DNA of 64,000 nucleotides from Edaphobacter modestus (lineage in GTDB: Bacteria; Acidobacteriota; Terriglobia; Terriglobales; Acidobacteriaceae), in contig NZ_SHKW01000001.1 of the NCBI RefSeq assembly GCF_004217555.1, forward strand, positions 3,534,001-3,598,000, in the 5' to 3' direction. A program made the translations under genes and the position numbers. Numbering within the stretch: position 1 is the stretch's first letter; the number at the start of each line of letters is the position of its first letter. The notes beneath the pieces were generated by a model that made no database searches, was not told the DNA's origin, and worked only from the letters and a program-made list of their open reading frames with translations. Below, piece after piece: positions 1 to 8,965 of the stretch.

Positions 1-134
1 TCTTTGACCGAACCCAGCGGATTGAAGGCTTCCACCTTAACAAACAGGTTTACATCCGGGGGAGCCAGCCGATTGATCTTTACGACAGGCGTATTGCCGA
101 CGGTTTCAAGGATGTTGGCGTATCGTTTTCCCAC
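1..134 (-). CDS. cysK: Cysteine synthase, N-terminal part (cut by window edge)
   Basis: Only the first 44 codons are present; the rest lies before base 1. The reverse strand reads VGKRYANILETVGNTPVV, then a stretch ending in VEAFNPLGSVK. This is the start of the PLP-dependent cysteine synthase fold: the (E)T(I/V)GNTP motif, and the NP-x-GSVK segment that contains the lysine which binds PLP in this family. The enzyme makes L-cysteine from O-acetylserine and sulfide in the cytoplasm. The GTG start at 134 follows an AGGAG ribosome site at normal spacing. CysK and CysM cannot be told apart from this piece, so the symbol is tentative. Confidence 0.8.
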   Translation of the reverse strand, partial: MGKRYANILETVGNTPVVKINRLAPPDVNLFVKVEAFNPLGSVK

Positions 135-251
135 TTGTTGCTCCTGGCACTCAGATTTGCCGTACGTGGCCCACGGATGTCTGATGGAAATTCTAGATGG
201 AGCAGCCGGTTTCGGCATCCATTCAAGATGTAAATATGAGGTCATTTCTGG

Positions 252-2198
252 ATGGCTCTGTTTCGGGATGTGGCAAATCTTGCGGAGATGCTGGCCGGCG
301 AGGCAAGCCGGCTGAAGAAGCGGGCTGCCATTGCGGAGGCGATTCGCACGGTGCATGAAGCTGCTCCCGAGAGCGAAGACGCGGGAAGATTCGCGCTTTC
401 CATCGCCGGAACCCCCTTCGCCGAGGCAGATCCGCGCAAGCTGAACGCGGGAGGGGCGCTGTTGTCGAAGGCTCTTCTGGAGGTAAGCGGGGCGACGCAG
501 GTCGCGTTGACCGCTGCCTATCGAAAGCACGGCGATCTTGGGGCCGCGGGGTTCGATCTGCTCAGCACGAAGGATGCCGGGGACAGCCGATTATCCCTCG
601 CCGAAGTGGCCGAGGCATTCGCTGCCATGGCCGTGGCGCGAACGACGGCGGTGCGCGCCGGCCTGGTTGAGGGCTTGCTGCGCCGGGCCACACCCATTGA
701 AGCAAAGTATCTGTTGAAGCTGATGATCGGAGACATGCGCATCGGCGTGAAGCAGAGCCTGGTGGAAGAGGCCATCGCGGCAGCTTCGTCGAGCTCGGTT
801 GCCGAGGTGCGCCACGCCGTTATGCTCGAGGCCGATCTCGGCTTTGCCGTTCGGCGTGCCTTCGAACGAACCTTAAGCGAAGCGCGCATGCGGCTCTTTC
901 ATCCGCTCGGCTTCATGCTCGCCTCGCCCGTCGAAACTCCGGAAGAAGCAGTGGAGCGTTTCGAGCAGAAGCCGGAGATTGCGGCTGTTGCGAAGAAGGC
1001 GAAAAAGAAAAAGACCAGGGGGGACGACACAGATAAGGAGACAGACGCTGCTTCTCCCGAAGCCACTCTCTCCGAGTCTCCTATCGCGCCCGGGCAACGC
1101 ATCATCGCCGCTTTCCTCGAAGACAAGTACGACGGCATGCGGGCACAGTTGCATTGCGGCGATCCGAGCCAGCCGGACCGCGTCGCTATCTACTCCCGCA
1201 ATAAAGAAGATGTGACCGAAAGCTATCCCGAGCTCGAGGAGGCATTTGCGACGGCCAGCAGCGCGGCCACGGGGCCACTCATCTTCGACGGCGAGATCCT
1301 GGGCTGGGATCTCAAGGAAGGCCGTGCCCTGCCCTTCGCCGTGCTGGGCCAGCGCATCGGCCGCAAGCGCGTCTCGAATGCGTGGCGCGAGCAGGTTCCC
1401 GTCGTCTTTATGGTGTTCGACCTGATCTTCGCCGACGGAGAGCTTCTGCTGAACCTTCCCCTGCGCGAGAGACGCAATCGGCTGGAAGCAGTGGTCGAGC
1501 GTCTCGTCGAGACCGCACGCTCTCCTCTCGCCGTGGATGAACGCCGCAAGCTGCCGCAGGGTGTCATGTTCGCGGAGCCCGACGGGGATTCCATCGAGCG
1601 GTTGATGCTGGCGCCATCGCGGCTGGTGGAGTCCGTCGAAGACATCGAACGCGCCTACGCCGATGCACGCGCACGCGCCAACGAAGGTGTCATGCTGAAG
1701 GCAGCAGAATCGGTATATCAGCCCGGCCGTCGTGGACTGGCATGGCTGAAGCTCAAGCGCGAGCTGGCAACGCTCGATGTCGTGGTCACGGGAGCCGAGT
1801 TCGGTCACGGCAAGCGAGCCGGAATCCTCAGCGATTACACCTTCGCCGTGCGCGGCCCCGACTATGAGACGACCGGCGAGTTGCTGAATGTGGGCAAGGC
1901 GTACTCCGGCCTCACCGATGCCGAGATCGCGGAGCTGAGCGCATGGATGATGGACCACACCCTCGAGGATCGCGGCTTCTTCCGCACGGTCGAGCCGCTC
2001 AGGGTTCTGGAGGTCGCCTTCAACAACATCATGCGCAGCGACCGGCATGCCAGCGGATTCGCCCTGCGCTTTCCGCGCATCGTGCGGATCCGTGATGACA
2101 AGCCCGTCACCGAGATCGACACGGTCGAGCGCGTGGAAGAGATCTATCAATCACAGGTCGACAAGCCAGTCGAGGTCGAGACAGCCAGCGAGGATTAG
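252..2198 (+). CDS. ATP-dependent DNA ligase
   Basis: The 648-residue protein has the three-part layout of archaeal-type ATP-dependent ligases: an alpha-helical DNA-binding N-terminal domain (about 20-220), the nucleotidyltransferase core (about 285-490) and a C-terminal OB fold. The adenylation motif KYDGMR starts at Lys292, and motif EGVMLK with a later WLKLKR lies near 480-500. The enzyme seals nicks by way of an AMP-lysine intermediate and is usually a repair enzyme beside the essential NAD-dependent LigA. Between the first two domains is a hydrophilic Lys-rich then Asp/Glu/Thr-rich linker (about 245-280). No LigD polymerase or nuclease domain and no Ku gene are present here. The start is the first in-frame ATG. 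Confidence 0.9.
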   Translation: MALFRDVANLAEMLAGEASRLKKRAAIAEAIRTVHEAAPESEDAGRFALSIAGTPFAEADPRKLNAGGALLSKALLEVSGATQVALTAAYRKHGDLGAAGFDLLSTKDAGDSRLSLAEVAEAFAAMAVARTTAVRAGLVEGLLRRATPIEAKYLLKLMIGDMRIGVKQSLVEEAIAAASSSSVAEVRHAVMLEADLGFAVRRAFERTLSEARMRLFHPLGFMLASPVETPEEAVERFEQKPEIAAVAKKAKKKKTRGDDTDKETDAASPEATLSESPIAPGQRIIAAFLEDKYDGMRAQLHCGDPSQPDRVAIYSRNKEDVTESYPELEEAFATASSAATGPLIFDGEILGWDLKEGRALPFAVLGQRIGRKRVSNAWREQVPVVFMVFDLIFADGELLLNLPLRERRNRLEAVVERLVETARSPLAVDERRKLPQGVMFAEPDGDSIERLMLAPSRLVESVEDIERAYADARARANEGVMLKAAESVYQPGRRGLAWLKLKRELATLDVVVTGAEFGHGKRAGILSDYTFAVRGPDYETTGELLNVGKAYSGLTDAEIAELSAWMMDHTLEDRGFFRTVEPLRVLEVAFNNIMRSDRHASGFALRFPRIVRIRDDKPVTEIDTVERVEEIYQSQVDKPVEVETASED

Positions 2199-2417
2199 AC
2201 CAAAGCTTCCGAAAAGATGCGCATGCCTTGCGGGTGTTGGAGCGTACTCCGCCGCTGCCTGACACAACAGACCGATCCTCTGGGTCAGGAACCCGGCATG
2301 CGAGGCCGCGAGCGGATAAGCCCAGTCCGAGGTGCAGCGCATGCACTCGTTCACAGTTTTTTCTCACTCATGGGGCTATCCTCGAAACAAAATCAAGGTG
2401 AGGAGCATCCATAGCTT

Positions 2418-3452
2418 ATGGAATACAGACAGCTTGGACGATCGGGATTGAAGGTGCCGGAGCTCTGCTTCGGTGCAGGCACGTTTGGTGCGAACAACGA
2501 GTTCTTCAAGGCGTGGTCGGAGACGACGCAGCAGGAGGCCGACCGCATCGTCGGCATTTGTATGGACGCGGGGCTGAACTTCTTCGACACCGCCGACGTC
2601 TACTCCAACGGCTCGAGCGAAGAGGCCCTCGGCAAGTCGCTCAAGGCCTACAAGCGCGAGGACGTCCTGATCTCGACGAAGACAACCTTCCGCTTCGGCG
2701 AGGGTCCCAACAACACAGGCTCGAGCCGCTATCACATGATTCAGCAGTTGAACGGAAGCCTGAAGCGCCTCGGCACCGACTACGTCGATGTCTATCACAT
2801 GCACGGCTTCGACGCGTTGACTCCAATCGACGAGGTAATGAACACGCTCGATCAGTTCATCCGCGACGGCAAGGTGCGCTACATTGCCTGCTCGAACTTC
2901 TCCGGCTGGCACCTGATGAAGTCGTTGAGCGTCAGTGAGCGCTACGGCTGGGCGCGCTATGTCGGCCACCAGGTCTACTACTCGCTCGTCGGCCGCGACT
3001 ACGAATGGGAGTTGATGCCGCTCGCGCTCGACCAGGGTGTCGGCGCGCTCGTGTGGTCGCCGCTCGGCTGGGGACGCCTCACCGGCAAGATCCGCCGCGG
3101 CCAGCCGCTGCCCAAGGACAGCCGCCTGCAGACAAAGGTTGTCGTCGACAACGGCCCTCGACCCGATGACGAGCTGGTCTACAAAGTAGTCGACGCGTTG
3201 GATGAAGTTGCGAAGGCGACCGGAAAGACGATTCCGCAGATTGCGCTCAACTGGCTGCTGGGAAGGCCCACGGTCTCTACGTTGATTATCGGTGCTCGCA
3301 ACGAAGAACAGTTGAAGGCAAACCTCGCCTCGGTGGGCTGGAAGCTCGACCCCGAGCACGTCAAGAAGCTTCACGAGGCCAGTGAGGTCGAGCGCGCTTA
3401 TCCCTACTGGCATCAGGCGCAGTTCGGAGAGCGCAATCCTCTGCCGGTGTAA
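2418..3452 (+). CDS. Aldo/keto reductase
   Basis: A 344-residue cytoplasmic NADPH-dependent oxidoreductase of the AKR superfamily, most like the YajO/IolS-type general reductases. The start MEYRQLGRSGLKV is typical. The catalytic tetrad is visible: Asp and Tyr in FFDTADVYS, Lys in STKTTF and His in YHMHGFD. The C-terminal IIGARNEEQL segment is the usual NADP-phosphate binding loop. The substrate cannot be predicted. A GAGGAG ribosome site lies about 10 bases before the ATG. A strong terminator follows, so the gene is probably monocistronic. Confidence 0.9.
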   Translation: MEYRQLGRSGLKVPELCFGAGTFGANNEFFKAWSETTQQEADRIVGICMDAGLNFFDTADVYSNGSSEEALGKSLKAYKREDVLISTKTTFRFGEGPNNTGSSRYHMIQQLNGSLKRLGTDYVDVYHMHGFDALTPIDEVMNTLDQFIRDGKVRYIACSNFSGWHLMKSLSVSERYGWARYVGHQVYYSLVGRDYEWELMPLALDQGVGALVWSPLGWGRLTGKIRRGQPLPKDSRLQTKVVVDNGPRPDDELVYKVVDALDEVAKATGKTIPQIALNWLLGRPTVSTLIIGARNEEQLKANLASVGWKLDPEHVKKLHEASEVERAYPYWHQAQFGERNPLPV

Positions 3453-3490
3453 AACCTACGAGCAGAGAGAAAAAATGCACAAAGAGAAAA

Positions 3491-3520
3491 GGGCCGCGGC
3501 GATCGTCCGTGGCCCTTTTT
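3491..3520 (+). terminator. Rho-independent terminator after the aldo/keto reductase
   Basis: GGGCCGCGG and CCGTGGCCC pair with one G-T wobble around a 7-base loop, followed directly by TTTTT. Confidence 0.85.
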
Positions 3521-3694
3521 CTCAAGACCTTACTTGTCTCAAAGCCTTCATTTCAAAGGTCACTTACAAATCCTTAACTGACTTCCTACGGCTTTTTTAC
3601 GCCGCGCTGCGTATGCTCAGTCATGCCGTCTAGTGGCTGGCGATGAGATCTCCACGACGAGTTCATCGTAAACAAGCCACCGGCAGGAGAGGTA

Positions 3695-5218
3695 ATGAAG
3701 ACTAGTAATAAATCTGGCTCGACGCGAACTGCGTGCCTGAGCTTTTTTCTTGCGTGCAGCGCGACTGCTGCGCTCGCGCAAAGTGGTTCTTCTGAGGCCA
3801 TTCAGATTGCTTCGACCGAAAACCGTTCGGCAGGGATCCTGTACAAAGTACCCGGAATGTCAGATTCTCTCGCTGGCGATGCACAAAGCGACGCCGCAAA
3901 TCACACAACCCCCTCAGGAAATTTCTTTCAGCGGCTTGGCGGCTACTACAAGGCCGACTGGACAGGAAAACTTCCGTCCTCTTCATCCCCGCGCCGGATG
4001 CTCGATGCTCCGCTCGATTCGCCTCCGTTTCCCAGCTCCGACTGGGGATACGGCGGCTCGCCAGCCATCGGCGTGCCGGATGGAAATGTCTATCCGCTGA
4101 TGACGGCACTGGGCAAACAGAACAGCCGGACGAAGATCTATGGATGGATCGCCGCAAGCGTCAATGGGAGTACATCGTCGAAGAGCAACTACCCCCTCTC
4201 CTACGACGTCTATCCCAACTCCGTGGTACTGAACCAGGCGGTGATCTACCTCGAGCGCCTGCCCAATACCGTGCAGAAGGAGCACTTCGACTGGGGCTAT
4301 CACCTGACGGCGTTCTTCGGCAACGATTATCGTTTCACGACGGCCAAGGACTACTTCAGCCAGCAGCTGCTGCAGAAGAATCGCCGCTACGGATTCGATC
4401 CGGTGCTCGAGTACCTCGACCTCTACTTCCCCGTGAAGGAAGGTCTCAACATTCGCATCGGCCGCTTCCTCTCCGTGCCCGGCATCGAGGCGCAGCTTGC
4501 ACCGAACAACTACAACATGTCGCACTCGCTGCTCTACACGATCGACCCCTTTACCGACACCGGTGCGATTGCGACCCTGAAGCTGACGAAGCAGTGGATG
4601 GTGCAGCTCGGCATCTCGGCGGGACACGATGTAGCACCATGGTCCGACGATGCCAAGCCTTCGGCCATCGCCTGTCTGAACTACTCGACGAAGACGAATC
4701 ACGATAACTTCTACGCCTGCGCGAACGGCATCAACGACGGCAAGTATGCGTACAACAACCTGCAGCACTACGACGCCACCTGGTACCACAAGTTCAATGC
4801 GAAATGGCACATGGCGACCGAGGCCTGGTACATGTACCAGCGCGAGGTTCCGAACGTCGCCGGCAATGTCGAGAACCCGGTTCCCACAGAGATCGGAGCA
4901 AACGGAGCGTACTGCGCCCCCGGCCAGCTCACCTGCACGGCGCCAGAGTATGCGGTCGTCAACTACGTGAACCGCGAGTTCAACCCGCATCTCTTCGTCG
5001 GCTTCCGCTCGGACCTGCTCAACGACAAGAAGGGCCAGCGCACGGGTATCCCCGGCAAGTACACGGAGAACACGCTGTATGCGACGAAGTACTTCGGGTC
5101 TACGATCCTGGTACGGCCTGAGATCCGCTTCGATCACTCCTGGGACCGTCCGGGCTACAACAACGGCACGGCGAGGAACCAGTTCTTCTTCGGTGTCGAC
5201 ATGATCTACAAGTTCTAA
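3695..5218 (+). CDS. Outer-membrane beta-barrel porin (OmpL-like, BBP2 type)
   Basis: A 507-residue exported protein. It starts with a Sec signal peptide (positive MKTSNKSGSTRT, hydrophobic core, cleavage after AALAQ near 29). It then has alternating aromatic/polar strands typical of outer-membrane barrels and ends in IYKF, with the C-terminal Phe recognised by the BAM machinery. Segments such as GFDPVLEYLDLYFPV and NIRIGRF, and the closing HSWDRPGYNNGT region, match the putative beta-barrel porin-2 family common in Acidobacteriota and Planctomycetes. The likely role is diffusion of small solutes across the outer membrane; the substrate is unknown. An AGGAGAGG ribosome site precedes the ATG. 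Confidence 0.75.
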   Translation: MKTSNKSGSTRTACLSFFLACSATAALAQSGSSEAIQIASTENRSAGILYKVPGMSDSLAGDAQSDAANHTTPSGNFFQRLGGYYKADWTGKLPSSSSPRRMLDAPLDSPPFPSSDWGYGGSPAIGVPDGNVYPLMTALGKQNSRTKIYGWIAASVNGSTSSKSNYPLSYDVYPNSVVLNQAVIYLERLPNTVQKEHFDWGYHLTAFFGNDYRFTTAKDYFSQQLLQKNRRYGFDPVLEYLDLYFPVKEGLNIRIGRFLSVPGIEAQLAPNNYNMSHSLLYTIDPFTDTGAIATLKLTKQWMVQLGISAGHDVAPWSDDAKPSAIACLNYSTKTNHDNFYACANGINDGKYAYNNLQHYDATWYHKFNAKWHMATEAWYMYQREVPNVAGNVENPVPTEIGANGAYCAPGQLTCTAPEYAVVNYVNREFNPHLFVGFRSDLLNDKKGQRTGIPGKYTENTLYATKYFGSTILVRPEIRFDHSWDRPGYNNGTARNQFFFGVDMIYKF

Positions 5219-5276
5219 CGGCATTAAGTTCCAAAACAACGGAGGCAAAGGTAACCCGGATTTTTTTGAACGTTTC

Positions 5277-5310
5277 AGCAGCCATCCTCTCGCCTGGGAT
5301 GGCTGCTTTT
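5277..5310 (+). terminator. Terminator after the porin gene
   Basis: AGCAGCCATCC pairs perfectly with GGATGGCTGCT around a 9-base loop, followed by a TTTT run. Confidence 0.85.
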
Positions 5311-5444
5311 CTATTTGGGGCGCGTGTCCCCAGCTTCGCGGCAATTCCGGATACGGTTCGAGAACAACAGATACAACGCGCAGGACCATCGCTGGTGTAC
5401 TCACAACAGGCACAATCATGGGCCTGGAATGTGAGGAAAAACAG

Positions 5445-6017
5445 ATGAAGATGCAATCAATTGCTCCCAGCAAACCTGTACGCAAGCTTGGACACAGAGA
5501 AGGAAAGACGGTTCAGATCGGCAATGCTCGCCTTACATGGAAGGCCACCGGAGAAGATACCGGATACACGACGAGCCTCTATGAGATGGATCTGCTTCCG
5601 GAGAATGGCATCCCGCTGCATAGCCATCCGTATTCCGAGGTGTTCTACGTCCTGCAAGGACGGACGGACTTTGTCACAGTTAACGACCAGGGAGAGGAGG
5701 AGTGGGTGCGGTGCGCAGCGGGAGAGACAGTGATCGTCCCGATCAATCGCCTGCATGCATTTCACAATCGTACCGAAAAGCCGAGCCGCTTTCTCAGCTT
5801 TTCGGTCTACTATCACCAGGTCCTCTTCGACCGGCTGGCACAGGAGGTCGACGTGGATTCGCCGCAGACCGTCACCACCGGCGCCGATCCGCAGGAATAC
5901 ATCCACTTGATGCAGGAGGCGCTGAAGCAGGATATGTACTTCCCGCAGGCGAGCTTGAGCAATGGCCGCGAGGTCCTGCAAGAGCTAAAGGATCGTACGA
6001 CGGTGATAGGAATCTAA
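5445..6017 (+). CDS. Cupin-domain protein
   Basis: A single-domain cupin of about 190 residues. The first cupin motif is seen as PLHSHPYSEVFYVLQGR (metal ligands His, His, Glu). The second is PINRLHAFHNRT, giving the last His. The fold usually binds a metal for dioxygenase, isomerase or sensing roles; substrate unknown. The frame is open upstream to an ATG at 5418, but only the ATG at 5445 has a ribosome site (GAGG, 8-9 bases upstream), so that start is preferred. A C-terminal helical tail of about 60 residues follows the cupin core. The gene converges on an AraC gene with a shared terminator between. Confidence 0.8.
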   Translation: MKMQSIAPSKPVRKLGHREGKTVQIGNARLTWKATGEDTGYTTSLYEMDLLPENGIPLHSHPYSEVFYVLQGRTDFVTVNDQGEEEWVRCAAGETVIVPINRLHAFHNRTEKPSRFLSFSVYYHQVLFDRLAQEVDVDSPQTVTTGADPQEYIHLMQEALKQDMYFPQASLSNGREVLQELKDRTTVIGI

Positions 6018-6023
6018 CCTGTT

Positions 6024-6070
6024 GCGCCTCGACCTTCGAAATACGTTGTGGTCGAGGCGCGATTCTTTTG
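6024..6070. terminator. Bidirectional terminator between cupin and AraC genes
   Basis: GCGCCTCGACC (6024-6034) pairs with GGTCGAGGCGC (6050-6060), an 11-bp perfect stem, with ATTCTTTT on the plus side. It lies between two convergent genes. Confidence 0.75.
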
Positions 6071-6079
6071 AGACTAGCT

Positions 6080-6922
6080 TTAGCCCAGTGCAAGGCGAAA
6101 TTGACTTGGCGTAATGCCAGCCGTCTTGCGGAAGACGCGAGAGAGATGATGTTGATTGGCAAAGCCGGTAGCAAGCGCTATCTCAGTCAAGCCAAGCCGG
6201 GAATCGCGCATCAATCCCTTCGCCCGGTCGACGCGTCGTTCGAGAACAAATTGATACGGTGTCTTGCCCGTGCTCGTGCGAAAGCTGCGGATGAGGTGCG
6301 ACGCGCTAACACCGCTCTCTCGAACAAGATCTTCCAACCGGAGATCATGGTCGATATGAGCATCGACGTAATCGATGCAGCGGCGAAGAGCGGATCGTGC
6401 CAGGCCGCCTTTGTGAGACCTTGCCTGCAACGCCATGCTGGAATATCTGCTCTTCAGATACTCGGCCAGCGTGATTGTCATACTATCGAGAAACAGCAGA
6501 CCGCTCTCAAAACGGCTTTGTTGCTCGGAGAGCAGCACGCTGAGCAGTGCGCGAAGCGAACTGTCTTCGAGAAGATCGGACGGCTGAATACCTAGGCTGC
6601 TGTTGCCTTCGCCTTGTGTAAATGCCTCCGGCTGAAGGGAGAAGAGTGCAAACTTCGCATCAGACTTCATCTCGAATTTGCGAAACTCTTCCACGCGGCA
6701 GATGCTGGTGTTTCCCGCTGCGACTGTGCCGTTTCGCAACGTCGCCGATTCGAACCAGGTCGCCGAGAGGTCGCTAAGCGCCAAACCGAGACTGACCTCG
6801 GAGGATGCAGGAATCTCCCACACCCCTGGTGGCACCTCGATCTCCGCAATCTGCACATAGGGTCCCAGTACTTTGCCTGAAGACAAGGCGGAATTCTGTT
6901 GAATGGAATGGACTTCTGTCAT
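6080..6922 (-). CDS. AraC-family transcriptional regulator
   Basis: A 280-residue regulator. The C-terminal 100 residues are a standard AraC/XylS double helix-turn-helix: RCIDYVDAHIDHDLRLEDLV, SASHLIRSFRTSTGKTPYQF, then IALATGFANQHHLSRVFRKT and GITPSQFR. The N-terminal half is a variable sensing domain with no family that I recognise. An AGGAAACTG ribosome site precedes the ATG. It is divergent from the GH35 beta-galactosidase gene, with two palindromes in the 164-bp gap, so control of its own gene and of the glycosidase is the simplest hypothesis. Confidence 0.9.
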   Translation of the reverse strand: MTEVHSIQQNSALSSGKVLGPYVQIAEIEVPPGVWEIPASSEVSLGLALSDLSATWFESATLRNGTVAAGNTSICRVEEFRKFEMKSDAKFALFSLQPEAFTQGEGNSSLGIQPSDLLEDSSLRALLSVLLSEQQSRFESGLLFLDSMTITLAEYLKSRYSSMALQARSHKGGLARSALRRCIDYVDAHIDHDLRLEDLVRESGVSASHLIRSFRTSTGKTPYQFVLERRVDRAKGLMRDSRLGLTEIALATGFANQHHLSRVFRKTAGITPSQFRLALG

Positions 6923-6933
6923 CAGTTTCCTGA

Positions 6934-6949
6934 TCGTGACCGTTCACGA
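6934..6949. promoter_or_regulatory. Palindrome just upstream of the AraC gene
   Basis: TCGTGA-CCGT-TCACGA has perfect 6-bp arms and starts 12 bases upstream of the AraC start codon. The position fits an autoregulatory operator; the binding protein is not known. Confidence 0.4.
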
Positions 6950-7032
6950 CCCGTCGTCATTTGGATGAGCGCCTCCCGCAAAGGATTCTTCGCCGCCGTG
7001 CGCGACGGCCGCAGCGTGGAAACGCATAGTGT

Positions 7033-7047
7033 GCTGTAATTTACAGC
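7033..7047. promoter_or_regulatory. 15-bp perfect palindrome upstream of the beta-galactosidase gene
   Basis: GCTGTAA-T-TTACAGC lies about 40 bases before the GH35 start codon in the divergent AraC/GH35 promoter region. It is a candidate operator or activator site. Confidence 0.45.
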
Positions 7048-7086
7048 GATCCGTCCCTGCGACGCTCGACCGTTTTGAGGAGTGAA

Positions 7087-8916
7087 GTGCGAAGAAATTA
7101 CATCGTTTTGACATCGTTCCTGGGGCTTTGTCTTGCAGCTTCTTCTTTCCTGAAGGCACATACCTTTGCCGTAGCCGACGGGCAGTTTACCCTCGACGGC
7201 AAACCCTTCCGCGTCATCTCCGGCGAGATGCACTACCCGCGCATCCCGCGTGCCTACTGGCGCGAGCGCTTCCGTATGGCAAAGGCGATGGGCCTGAACA
7301 CCATCACCACCTACGTCTTCTGGAACGTCCACGAGCCGCAGCCCGGCGTCTACGACTTCACCGGCAACAACGACATCGCCGAGTTCATCCGCGAGGCCCA
7401 GCAGGAGGGCCTCTACGTCATCCTTCGGCCCGGCCCCTATGTCTGCGCCGAGTGGGAGTGGGGCGGCTATCCCGCATGGCTGCTCAAGGACAAGGGCATC
7501 GTCGTGCGCACCACCGACCCGAAGTTCATGCAGCCCGCCGCACGATGGATCAAGCGCCTCGGCCAGGAGCTCGCGCCCTTGCAGATCGGCAACGGCGGCC
7601 CCATCATCCTCACACAGGTCGAGAACGAGTACGGCTCCTTCGGCAACGATCACGCCTACATGCAGCAGATCCACAAGCTCCTCGTCGACGCCGGCTTCAC
7701 GAAGTCACAGCTCTACACTGCCGACGGCCCCGAGCAGGTTCCCGACGGCTCGCTGCCCGACCTGCCCGTCGGCATCAACTTCGGCGGCGAAAAAGTTGGA
7801 GATGCCGAGAAGGCCTTCGCCACGCTCAAGAAGGTCCGTCCCAACGGCCCCTTCATCAACAGCGAGTACTGGGCAGGCTGGTTCGATCACTGGGGAGGAA
7901 AGCACGCGCACACCAATGCCGACGCACAGGTGGCCAACTTCAAGTGGATGCTCGAGCAGGGTTACTCCGTCAGCATCTACATGTTCCACGGAGGCACCAG
8001 CTTCGGCTGGATGAACGGAGCCAACACCGACGGCAAGGGAAGTTACGAACCCGACGTAACCAGCTACGACTACGACTCGGCACTCGATGAGAGCGGACGA
8101 CCCACGCCGAAGTACTTCGCCATGCGCGACACCATCGCCAAAGCCACCGGGATTACACCGACACCCGTCCCAAAGGTCGCCGCTCCCATGACCGTGCCCG
8201 CCGTCGCGCTGCTCGAGACAGCCTCGCTCTGGGATAACCTTCCCATCGCGATCCGCTCCGACACCGTTGAAAGTATGGAGCAGATCGGCCAGGCCTACGG
8301 GTACATCCTCTATCGAACGCACCTCAAGGCTGATGTCGCAGGCGAGCTGGTGCTCGATGCGCTCCATAGCTATGCGAAGGTCTACGTAAATAAAAAGCTG
8401 GCGGGAACGATCGACCGCCGCTTGAGACAGGATCGCATCACGCTGTACGCAACCGTGGGTGCTCAGCTCGATATCCTGGTCGAAAATACCGGACGTGTGA
8501 ACTTCGGCAAAACCATCAACAGCGAGCGCGCTGGAATCACGCGAGAGGTTACGCTTGCAGGGAAGCCGCTTCTCGGCTGGGAGATCTATCCCCTGACCAT
8601 GACCCACACCGAGAAACTTCCCTTTGCGAAGAAGGTCTGTGAGGGTCCATGTTTCTATCGCGGCACTTTCAGTCTCACGCAAACAGCGGACACGTTCCTC
8701 GACACCACGGACTTCACCAAGGGTCAGCTATGGCTCAACGACCATGCTCTCGGAAGAGTCTGGAACGCAGGCCCACAGAAGACCCTCTATACGCCGGCGC
8801 CGTGGCTGCAGAAGGGAGAAAATGAGGTGATCGTGTTTGACCTCGAAGGAAAGATGGGGCGCGCGGTACGCGGCCTGGACAAGCCTGCGCTGGGCACAGA
8901 CGCAGGCCACCCGTGA
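7087..8916 (+). CDS. Secreted beta-galactosidase, glycoside hydrolase family 35
   Basis: A retaining glycosidase that removes terminal beta-galactose from oligo- or polysaccharides. The GH35 TIM barrel fills about residues 30-350 with the family landmarks SGEMHYPRIP, WNVHEP and RPGPYVCAEW. The acid/base glutamate lies in ENEYG (179-183) and the nucleophile is Glu260 in NSEYWAGW. C-terminal beta domains (about 380-600) follow. A signal peptide covers the first 28 residues, so it works outside the cytoplasm. The GTG at 7087 is chosen because GAGG lies 6 bases upstream; a TTG at 7075 overlaps that site. Confidence 0.92.
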   Translation: MRRNYIVLTSFLGLCLAASSFLKAHTFAVADGQFTLDGKPFRVISGEMHYPRIPRAYWRERFRMAKAMGLNTITTYVFWNVHEPQPGVYDFTGNNDIAEFIREAQQEGLYVILRPGPYVCAEWEWGGYPAWLLKDKGIVVRTTDPKFMQPAARWIKRLGQELAPLQIGNGGPIILTQVENEYGSFGNDHAYMQQIHKLLVDAGFTKSQLYTADGPEQVPDGSLPDLPVGINFGGEKVGDAEKAFATLKKVRPNGPFINSEYWAGWFDHWGGKHAHTNADAQVANFKWMLEQGYSVSIYMFHGGTSFGWMNGANTDGKGSYEPDVTSYDYDSALDESGRPTPKYFAMRDTIAKATGITPTPVPKVAAPMTVPAVALLETASLWDNLPIAIRSDTVESMEQIGQAYGYILYRTHLKADVAGELVLDALHSYAKVYVNKKLAGTIDRRLRQDRITLYATVGAQLDILVENTGRVNFGKTINSERAGITREVTLAGKPLLGWEIYPLTMTHTEKLPFAKKVCEGPCFYRGTFSLTQTADTFLDTTDFTKGQLWLNDHALGRVWNAGPQKTLYTPAPWLQKGENEVIVFDLEGKMGRAVRGLDKPALGTDAGHP

Positions 8917-8965
8917 ACAGCAACTGTCGGTGCGGTTAGGACACCATCGACCTTCTGCTCACCAT

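Noticed and set aside
873..2150. Long open frame opposite the DNA ligase gene
   Set aside because: High-GC antisense artefact; no ribosome site, no domain, and the ligase frame has clear motifs.
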